DNA of 5,836 nucleotides from assembly GCA_905479595.1 (NCBI GenBank), contig CAJQND010000055.1, positions 1 through 5,836 on the forward strand. Reading direction: 5' to 3'. This DNA comes from an uncultured Hyphomicrobiales bacterium. Its GTDB lineage: Bacteria; Pseudomonadota; Alphaproteobacteria; Rhizobiales; CAJQND01. Position numbers and translations under genes: made by a program. Numbering within the stretch: the stretch's first letter is position 1; each line of letters opens with the position of its first letter. Shown here piece by piece: positions 1-4,981 of this stretch. The notes below the pieces were generated by a model that did no database searches, had not been told where the DNA came from, and saw nothing but the letters and a program-made list of their open reading frames with translations.

Positions 1-52
1 GCAGAGCATCTACTTCGTGTGCGGTTTGGGAGAGAACTTCAAGGAATGCCAT
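1..52 (-). CDS. Partial N-terminus, probable polyprenyl (farnesyl-type) diphosphate synthase
   Basis: Only the first 17 codons are in the window; the gene runs off the left edge on the minus strand. The ATG is the complement of 50-52, and the peptide reads MAFLEVLSQTAHEVDAL. An AGAAGG ribosome binding site (complement of 60-65) lies 7 nt before the ATG. An in-frame TAA five codons upstream means no earlier start is possible. The short helical beginning resembles the N-terminus of alphaproteobacterial polyprenyl synthetases (IspA type), and from memory such a gene often sits divergently next to mtgA in Hyphomicrobiales. If so, it would condense IPP and DMAPP into prenyl diphosphates in the cytoplasm, feeding undecaprenyl phosphate and quinones. 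The catalytic DDxxD motifs lie outside the window, so the product call is an inference. That a gene starts here is better supported than its identity. Confidence 0.5.
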   Translation of the reverse strand, partial: MAFLEVLSQTAHEVDAL

Positions 53-124
53 GTCTGTGCCTTCTTATCGACGCTGCGGGTGTGCTAGGAAGAGATATCG
101 AACGCCATCTTGTAAGGCCCCGGA
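53..124. other. Divergent intergenic region between the left-edge gene and mtgA
   Basis: This 72-bp gap separates two genes transcribed away from each other, so it should hold both promoters unless these lie inside the genes. It contains the two ribosome binding sites: the complement of CCTTCT at 60-65 for the leftward gene and TAAGG at 113-117 for mtgA. I saw no pair of -35 and -10 boxes with acceptable spacing on either strand, so no promoter is called. Confidence 0.5.
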
Positions 125-859
125 TTGTCCGGTTCAACAACAATGACACCTGAACCCAGTTTTGCCGACCAGCCATCGCGCCTGCGGATCTTCGTAAAGA
201 GGGCTGTTATTGGCATTGTTGTCCTGTTTTTACTGCCTTACGTGCTGACGCTCGTTTATGCGGTCATTCCGCCGCCCATATCTGCGTTGCAAGTCATTCG
301 TTTCGTTCAGGGCAATGCGGTGCGCAAGGAATGGGTGGCGTTTGATGATATTTCTAAAAACCTGCCAATTGCCGTTATTGCCTCTGAGGATGCCCGCTTT
401 TGTGCTCATAACGGTGTGGATTGGGGGGCGGTACAGATAGTCGTCGACAGTGCAATTGACGGTGGTAAGCGCAAAGTGCGCGGGGCATCGACAATCCAGA
501 TGCAAACGGCAAAAAACCTGTTTCTCTGGCCCGGGCGTTCCTATCTCAGAAAAGGGCTGGAGGTTCCGTTGGCTTACTGGATCGATCTTGTCTGGTCCAA
601 GCGCCGGGTTATCGAGGTTTATCTCAATATTGTTGAATGGGGACCGGGGCTTTATGGCGCGGAAGCCGCCGCAAGAACCTATTTCAAGCGCCCCGCCAAG
701 AAGCTGAGCCGCCGGCAATCTGCATTGCTAGCGGCAAGTCTGCCCAACCCGATTTTGCGCACTGCGGGAAAGCCTGGACCGCTAACCCGCAAGCTCGCCT
801 CGCGACTGGAGCGACGGATGCGCGGGATGGGTCCATATCTTGGGTGTTTAAAGCAATAA
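125..859 (+). CDS. mtgA: Monofunctional biosynthetic peptidoglycan transglycosylase (GT51)
   Basis: MtgA polymerises lipid II into glycan strands at the periplasmic face of the inner membrane and has no transpeptidase domain. The 244-aa length fits the family. Residues about 27-49 form one hydrophobic membrane anchor after a basic stretch (RLRIFVKR). The GT51 motifs follow in order: EDARFCAHNGVDW (88-100) with probable catalytic E88, GASTIQMQ (120-127), RKGLE (142-146) with probable second glutamate E146, and KRRVIEVYLN (159-168) leading into NIVEWGPGLYG. The chosen start is TTG at 125: TAAGG (113-117) lies 7 nt before it, and an in-frame TAA at 113-115 excludes anything earlier. ATG at 143 is the alternative and would remove six residues, but has no purine-rich site before it. 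rpmF follows after 86 nt on the same strand, so the two may be co-transcribed up to the terminator after rpmF. The identity is secure; the exact start less so. Confidence 0.95.
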   Translation: MSGSTTMTPEPSFADQPSRLRIFVKRAVIGIVVLFLLPYVLTLVYAVIPPPISALQVIRFVQGNAVRKEWVAFDDISKNLPIAVIASEDARFCAHNGVDWGAVQIVVDSAIDGGKRKVRGASTIQMQTAKNLFLWPGRSYLRKGLEVPLAYWIDLVWSKRRVIEVYLNIVEWGPGLYGAEAAARTYFKRPAKKLSRRQSALLAASLPNPILRTAGKPGPLTRKLASRLERRMRGMGPYLGCLKQ

Positions 860-861
860 AT

Positions 862-886
862 CGCTGGTCTTTTGTAAGAAGCAGCG
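862..886 (+). other. Stem-loop between mtgA and rpmF
   Basis: CGCTG (862-866) pairs with CAGCG (882-886), and CTT (869-871) pairs with AAG (879-881). This gives 8 bp with a two-base GT bulge and a 7-nt loop. It starts three bases after the mtgA stop codon. No U-run follows (the next bases are TTATAACCC), so it is not a classical terminator. It could protect or punctuate an mtgA-rpmF transcript, or be chance pairing. Confidence 0.25.
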
Positions 887-945
887 TTATAACCCGCGCC
901 GAACCTCCGGCTTGGGCACCCTCGCTGGCAAAAGGAGTTATGCAA

Positions 946-1131
946 ATGGCTGTTCCAAAGAGTAAGATCACCGCGATGAAGCGCGGACATCGCCGCTCCG
1001 GTCACGCGAAAGAACATGTTGTGTATGTTGAGGACAAGAAAACCGGCGAATTGCACCGGCCTCACCATATTGACCTTAAATCCGGCACCTATCGTGGTCG
1101 TCAGGTTTTGGAGCCGAAGGACGACTTCTAG
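946..1131 (+). CDS. rpmF: 50S ribosomal protein L32
   Basis: This 61-residue basic protein is a component of the large ribosomal subunit. It shows the L32 signature: MAVPKSK at the N-terminus, a KRGHRRS basic segment (12-18), YVEDKKTGELHRPHHID (27-43) and GTYRGRQVL (47-55). The zinc-binding cysteines of some L32 proteins are absent, as is usual in alphaproteobacteria. Two ATG codons lie in frame at 940 and 946. The one at 946 is chosen because AGGAG (933-937) is 8 nt away, against only 2 nt for 940, and because L32 begins MAVPK. The segment KEHVVYVED (22-30) differs somewhat from the rhizobial pattern I remember, but all conserved blocks are present. The gene lies downstream of mtgA and ends before a strong intrinsic terminator, which suggests high-level expression that is cleanly stopped. 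Confidence 0.96.
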   Translation: MAVPKSKITAMKRGHRRSGHAKEHVVYVEDKKTGELHRPHHIDLKSGTYRGRQVLEPKDDF

Positions 1132-1161
1132 TCCATCGCGTTCAAACGTGCTTTAGTGTCC

Positions 1162-1183
1162 GCAATTAGCGGGCAATTAACGG
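1162..1183 (+). repeat. 11-bp imperfect tandem repeat ahead of the rpmF terminator
   Basis: GCAATTAGCGG (1162-1172) is followed at once by GCAATTAACGG (1173-1183), identical at 10 of 11 positions. The AACGG end of the second copy forms the outer part of the terminator's left arm. It may be a local duplication that helped build the stem, or a paired binding site for a regulator of the next gene. No function can be shown from sequence. Confidence 0.6.
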
Positions 1184-1210
1184 TCCGGATTTCCCGGGCC
1201 GTTTTCATTT
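1179..1210 (+). terminator. Rho-independent terminator after rpmF
   Basis: AACGGTCCGG (1179-1188) pairs with CCGGGCCGTT (1194-1203) as a 10-bp stem with one G·U pair and a 5-nt ATTTC loop. A U-rich tail (TTTTCATTT, 1202-1210) follows directly. It lies 48 bp after the rpmF stop codon and is oriented to end the mtgA-rpmF transcript. The next gene begins at 1221, so the terminator sits almost against its start codon. Confidence 0.85.
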
Positions 1211-1220
1211 GGGTTAAGTC

Positions 1221-1886
1221 ATGGAATTGTGGACTAGCGTCATCGTGCCGGCCTTTGCCATGCTGTTTGTGGTGATTGACCCGATCGGCCTCGTCCCCAT
1301 GTTCGTGGCGCTGACCACTGGTGCGGATCAAGCCGCCCGCCGCAGAGTAGCGGTGAAGGCAATTCTGGTCGCGGCCACTATTCTCACAATATTTGCCATC
1401 GCCGGGGAAGGTGTATTGCACTTCCTGGGTATTTCGCTGCCGGCTTTTCGCATTTCCGGCGGATTGCTGCTGTTTATGATCGCGGCGGAAATGTTGTTTG
1501 AAAAACGCACGGAGCGGCGCCAGCGCAACGTAGATGATGCCAGCGCAGATCATGACAAGAGTGCGCCAGCATCCCACGAATTTGTCGATGATATTTCGGT
1601 GTTTCCGCTTGGCTTGCCGCTGGTGGCAGGCCCTGGGGCAATTGCGGCTGTCATATTGCTGATGAGCCAGAACAAGGGAGATGTGACGGCACAGGCTGCC
1701 GTAGTCGGCGTTCTGGCTGCGATTTTGCTGCTGACCTTGTTCATGTTCCTTATGGCCAGCCGGTTCTCCAAGTATATCAATCCCGACCTTACCAAAGCCC
1801 TGACCCGGGTTCTCGGGATGATACTCGCAGCACTCGCTGTGCAGTTTGTTCTGACCGGATTGAAAAACGCCCACTTGCTTGGGTGA
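1221..1886 (+). CDS. MarC-family integral inner-membrane protein
   Basis: This 221-residue, very hydrophobic protein belongs to the MarC family (once UPF0056), whose function is unresolved. Early ideas linked it to multiple antibiotic resistance; I infer no transport substrate. About six membrane segments are visible at roughly 6-29, 44-64, 68-93, 128-149, 156-180 and 195-214. Family motifs are IDPIGLVPMF (19-28) in the first half, FPLGLPLVAGPGAI (128-141) opening the second, and TRVLGMILAALAVQFVLTGL (195-214) at the end. The two proline/glycine-rich motifs fit the family's internally repeated architecture. A charged loop of about 33 residues (94-126) separates the halves. The start is ATG at 1221. 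Its ribosome binding site is weak (GGGTTAAG, 1211-1218), and the leader is only about 10 nt after the upstream terminator's U-tract. Expression therefore depends either on read-through or on a promoter overlapping the terminator. Confidence 0.93.
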   Translation: MELWTSVIVPAFAMLFVVIDPIGLVPMFVALTTGADQAARRRVAVKAILVAATILTIFAIAGEGVLHFLGISLPAFRISGGLLLFMIAAEMLFEKRTERRQRNVDDASADHDKSAPASHEFVDDISVFPLGLPLVAGPGAIAAVILLMSQNKGDVTAQAAVVGVLAAILLLTLFMFLMASRFSKYINPDLTKALTRVLGMILAALAVQFVLTGLKNAHLLG

Positions 1887-2017
1887 GTTTGCTTGATTAC
1901 GGGTGATTTTTTCTCACCGCCAATCCCAAGTGTCGGATTTCAAGCCAGCGTTGTCGTATTCTTCCAGACCACAGCGCGTTTCGCTTATATGGTGAAGGCC
2001 AATGAATTGGGGCAGCA

Positions 2018-2036
2018 CCGGCTAATGCCGGAAGGA
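2018..2036 (+). promoter_or_regulatory. Stem-loop overlapping the ribosome binding site of the FAD oxidoreductase gene
   Basis: CCGGC (2018-2022) and GCCGG (2027-2031) form a perfect 5-bp stem with a TAAT loop. The last two bases are the beginning of the GGAAGGA ribosome binding site (2030-2036), which lies 7 nt before the ATG at 2044. GGTG (1991-1994) can pair instead with CACC (2016-2019), enclosing a CCAA/TTGG hairpin (1999-2010), so two mutually exclusive foldings can be drawn. I recognise no known riboswitch class. The ribosome binding site itself is solid; a regulatory role for the stem is speculative. Confidence 0.35.
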
Positions 2037-2043
2037 TCAAGCC

Positions 2044-4554
2044 ATGAAAACACATGCACGGGTAGTTGTTATCGGCGGTGGCGTTGTCGGCGTCGGCACG
2101 CTTTATCACTTGGTCAAAAAGGGTTGGAGCGATGTGTGCCTGATTGAGCGAAAAGAACTCACTTCCGGGTCTACCTGGCACGCGGCTGGCCTGTTGCCAT
2201 TGTTCAACATGAGCTACGCAGTTGGCCAAATCCACAAATATTCCGTCAAGCTGTATGATTCCCTTGAGCAGGAAACCGGCCAGCCTGTGGGCTTCAAGAA
2301 AGTCTCCAATATCCGACTGGCGGCAACAAAAGACCGGATGGATGAATATCTCTATTACGCCGGTGTTGCGAAAACCATCGACATAAACGTCAATTTCCTG
2401 ACACCGGATGAAGTGAAGGAAATCTGGCCATTATGCAAAACCGACGACCTGCTTGGTGCTATTCAGCACCCTGATGATGGTTACATTCAGCCCGCCGACC
2501 TTACCCAGGCAATGGCCAAGGGTGCGCGCGATGGTGGTGCGGAGATTTACCGCCACACAAGCGTTACCGGTATCGAACAACTTGCCAATGGCGAGTGGTT
2601 GGTCAAAACCGATAAGGGCGACATCACGTGTGAGCACGTGGTTTCCGCAACGGGTAATTTCGTTCGCAAGACTGGTCAAATGGTTGGTCTTGATGTGCCG
2701 GTTATTCCGGTTGAACACCAGTATATCGTTACAGAGCCCCATCCGGCTGTGCGTGAGCGCCAGGCGGCAGGTTTGCCCGAAATGGGTGTGCTTCGTGAAT
2801 CCGATGCAGCGTATTATTTCCGTGAGGAAAATGGCGGCTTTATTCTCGGGCCATATGAAACAGGCGCACCATGCTGTTATGTGGACAGCCCGTCAGATGA
2901 AAGTGAATATGAACTCTTCCAGGAAGATCTGGAGCGTCTTGAGCCACATATTGAAGCGGCAATCGCCCGGGTTCCGGCGTTTGGCGAAGTTGGCATCAAG
3001 CAGGTCTATAATGGTGCAATTTGTTACACACCTGATGGTTCACCGATTATCGGTCCAGCCTGGGGTCTGAAGAATTTCTGGCTCAATGAAGGCCATTCCT
3101 TCGGCATCACGGCGGCAGGTGGTGCCGGGTGGCAATTGGCGGAATGGATTGTTGAAGGCGAGCCCTCAATTGACATGATGGGTGTCGATCCGCGCCGCTT
3201 TGGCCCGTATGCAGGCCGTGGCTACCTGCGTGAAAAGAACGAAGAAGCCTATCGCAATGTGTTCTCCGTCCATTACCCGGATGAAGAACGCGCAGCCGCA
3301 CGCCCGCTTCGGCAAACTCCTTGCTACGACCGGATGAAGGCACTGGGCGCGGTGTTTGGTTCTGTCTATGGCTGGGAGCGTCCCAATTGGTTTGCCCCTG
3401 AAGGTTATGGCTTTGATCCAGACGAGCTGGCGAAGCCTGATGTTATCATGAACGATAACCATGCCCCTGTTGCGGCAGGCGAGAAGGTCAAGGAATTATG
3501 GTCCTTCCGGCGTTCCAACTATTTCGAGCATGTGGGCAACGAGTGTAAACATGTGGCGGAAAATGTTGGCCTCCTGGATATGTCGGCTTTCGCAAAAACC
3601 CAAATCTCGGGACCGGGAGCGCGCGAGTGGCTGGAAAGCCTTCTCGCCAACCGGGTGCCCAAGAAACAAGGCAGGGTGGGCCTCTGTCATATCTTGTCTG
3701 AGAATGGCGGGGTTCGCTCTGAGTTCACCGTATACGAAGCTTCACCGGGCACATTCTATCTGGTTTCGGCGGGTGCATTTGAGCGCCACGATCAAGATTA
3801 TCTGTTCAAGGCACTGCCTTCAGATGGCAGCGTGACGATGCAACGGATTACGTCGCAATATGGTGTTCTGGTTCTTGCTGGTCCGCAATCGCGCAATCTG
3901 TTGCAGAAGCTCACCGATACCGACCTTTCCAATGCAAACTTCCCATGGCTTTCTGGCAAACCAATCAATGTTGGTATTGCCCAGGCACATGCCTTGCGGG
4001 TGAACTTTGTTGGTGAATTAGGTTGGGAGCTGCATCACCCAATGGAAATGCAGAATACGATTTTCGATCTTTTGATGGATGCAGGCGCTGAGTTCAACAT
4101 CAAGCCCTTTGGTATCCGCGCCATGGATTCCCTGCGCATTGAGAAGTCTTACCGTCTTATCCCGCGCGAGCTTTCGATTGAATATGCTGCACTCGAAAGT
4201 GGGCTGGACCGCTTTGTACATCTCAATAAGGGCACTTTTATTGGCCGTGATGCCCTGGTGGAATGGCAACAAAAAGGGTTCAACAATAAGTTTGCGACCC
4301 TTGAAGTGCACGGCGTCACCGATGCGGACGCGCGTGGGTCAGAAGCGATCTATAAAAATGGAGAGCTTGTGGGCCGGGCAACGTCCGGCAATTATGGATG
4401 GCGTCTCGGTAAATCAATTGCCCTTGCCATGTTGCCACCGGAACTGGCGGTTGAAGGCGCAGAGGTTGAAATCGAGATTCTTGGAAAGCTTCATCCGGCA
4501 ACCGTGATCATTGAAAGCCCATATGACCCGGAAAACGAAAAGCTGCGGGCCTAG
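2044..4554 (+). CDS. FAD-dependent oxidoreductase–GcvT fusion, dimethylglycine/sarcosine dehydrogenase family
   Basis: This 836-residue cytoplasmic enzyme is of the dimethylglycine/sarcosine dehydrogenase type, whose usual length is about 820-920. Such enzymes oxidatively remove an N-methyl group on FAD, and the GcvT-like half passes the one-carbon unit to tetrahydrofolate. Domains in order: an N-terminal DAO-type FAD domain with VVVIGGGVVGVGTLYHL (7-23); STWHAAGLL (43-51), whose H46 matches the histidine that binds FAD covalently in DMGDH and SARDH; GHSFGITAAGGAGWQLAEWI (350-369) closing the FAD domain; a linker domain (about 375-430); a GcvT domain (about 432-700) with FGIRAMDSLRIEKSYR (689-704); and a GcvT C-terminal barrel (about 745-828). 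The start is ATG at 2044 with GGAAGGA 7 nt upstream. No frameshift or internal stop is seen. The substrate cannot be fixed: dimethylglycine, sarcosine, 4-methylaminobutanoate or another N-methyl compound are all possible. No glycine-betaine or sarcosine-oxidase genes lie alongside. The family is secure, the substrate open. Confidence 0.92.
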   Translation: MKTHARVVVIGGGVVGVGTLYHLVKKGWSDVCLIERKELTSGSTWHAAGLLPLFNMSYAVGQIHKYSVKLYDSLEQETGQPVGFKKVSNIRLAATKDRMDEYLYYAGVAKTIDINVNFLTPDEVKEIWPLCKTDDLLGAIQHPDDGYIQPADLTQAMAKGARDGGAEIYRHTSVTGIEQLANGEWLVKTDKGDITCEHVVSATGNFVRKTGQMVGLDVPVIPVEHQYIVTEPHPAVRERQAAGLPEMGVLRESDAAYYFREENGGFILGPYETGAPCCYVDSPSDESEYELFQEDLERLEPHIEAAIARVPAFGEVGIKQVYNGAICYTPDGSPIIGPAWGLKNFWLNEGHSFGITAAGGAGWQLAEWIVEGEPSIDMMGVDPRRFGPYAGRGYLREKNEEAYRNVFSVHYPDEERAAARPLRQTPCYDRMKALGAVFGSVYGWERPNWFAPEGYGFDPDELAKPDVIMNDNHAPVAAGEKVKELWSFRRSNYFEHVGNECKHVAENVGLLDMSAFAKTQISGPGAREWLESLLANRVPKKQGRVGLCHILSENGGVRSEFTVYEASPGTFYLVSAGAFERHDQDYLFKALPSDGSVTMQRITSQYGVLVLAGPQSRNLLQKLTDTDLSNANFPWLSGKPINVGIAQAHALRVNFVGELGWELHHPMEMQNTIFDLLMDAGAEFNIKPFGIRAMDSLRIEKSYRLIPRELSIEYAALESGLDRFVHLNKGTFIGRDALVEWQQKGFNNKFATLEVHGVTDADARGSEAIYKNGELVGRATSGNYGWRLGKSIALAMLPPELAVEGAEVEIEILGKLHPATVIIESPYDPENEKLRA

Positions 4555-4556
4555 GC

Positions 4557-4571
4557 TTGCGGCAATCGCAA
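4557..4571 (+). terminator. Weak stem-loop after the FAD oxidoreductase gene
   Basis: TTGCG (4557-4561) pairs with CGCAA (4567-4571) around a GCAAT loop, starting two bases after the stop codon. No U-tract follows directly; the nearest run is GGTTTTTG about 25 nt further on. It may be a weak or Rho-assisted transcript end, or only a 3'-end stabilising hairpin. Confidence 0.25.
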
Positions 4572-4631
4572 ACGGTCTAGTGGTTTGAATCGCCGGTTTT
4601 TGTGCTTCTGCTCTGTAGAGCGTTCAGCATA

Positions 4632-4688
4632 TGCATCACTTCTGAAACCTCAGGGTCCACCTGTGGTTTTTCAGTTTCTGCATCACTT
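4632..4688. repeat. Hairpin bounded by a 10-bp direct repeat
   Basis: TGCATCACTT occurs at 4632-4641 and again at 4679-4688. Directly after the first copy is an imperfect hairpin (4642-4674): CTGAAA pairs with TTTCAG, CC with GG and CAGG with CCTG around a GTCCA loop. That makes 12 bp, interrupted by one T·T mismatch and a TT bulge. A 4-nt TTTC spacer leads to the second repeat. An overlapping palindrome GCATATGC lies at 4627-4634. The arrangement could be a small repeat element, an operator, or chance. Confidence 0.4.
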
Positions 4689-4981
4689 GGCCGGGTTTGT
4701 GGCCTGTCTGTGCCGGTCATCGCATACTCCATACGCAACATATCGAAAATCTTCCTTTCAACTGCCCCACAGCATTTTGATTATCGTCTCAAGGTAATAA
4801 GAAACTTTTAATCAAATGCACTTGAGAAGGAGCATTTGTTATCTATTGCGAGGCGGCATTGACCACGGCAATGCGGAGAGAAAAAGGCAAATTGCGGGTT
4901 ATTTGCAGACCATTGCCAAACTTGGCTATGGTGGCCGCGAACGGTGCTTGAATTGCCCCTGTAAATTGGAAAGACCCGCTA

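Larger units (their letters stand above)
4555..4981. other. 427-bp intergenic region without a credible gene
   Basis: Between the oxidoreductase stop and the acyl-CoA synthetase start I see no protein gene I would accept. Short open frames (for example 4585-4797 and 4816-5004 on plus) lack a good ribosome binding site at their ATG and carry no recognised family. The region holds a small stem-loop (4557-4571), a hairpin flanked by a 10-bp direct repeat (4632-4688), an AT-rich stretch (about 4736-4820), and a strong AAGGAG (4827-4832) with no usable start codon at proper distance. It should contain the promoter of the acyl-CoA synthetase gene, but no box pair with acceptable spacing could be called. 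Confidence 0.6.

Noticed and set aside
888..893. TATAAC as a -10 box for an rpmF promoter
   Set aside because: It is a fair -10 match, but no -35 box lies at 16-18 nt; the nearest TTGTAA (872-877) is only 10 nt away.
1128..1874. Long minus-strand open frame (248 residues) opposite the MarC-family gene
   Set aside because: Its composition (rich in His, Gln, Arg) is that of an antisense shadow, and the plus strand carries a clear membrane protein family.
1902..1918. GGTGA/TCACC hairpin with a T-rich loop after the MarC-family gene, as a terminator
   Set aside because: The T-run is in the loop, not after the stem, and the reverse strand has no U-tract either, so it does not fit an intrinsic terminator.
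1985..1990. TTATAT as a -10 box for the oxidoreductase gene
   Set aside because: The sequence at the expected -35 position (TTCCAG) is a poor match, so a promoter call would be guesswork.
2011..2043. Glycine or SAM-type riboswitch before the oxidoreductase gene
   Set aside because: The short GC stems do not carry the conserved core of the glycine or SAM-II aptamers as I know them.
2453..3070. 205-residue plus-strand open frame inside the oxidoreductase gene
   Set aside because: It is fully contained in a well-supported gene in another frame and shows no family motif.
4585..4811. Two overlapping plus-strand open frames of about 70 residues as small proteins
   Set aside because: They occupy different frames of the same low-information stretch, have no ribosome binding sites and no recognisable motifs.
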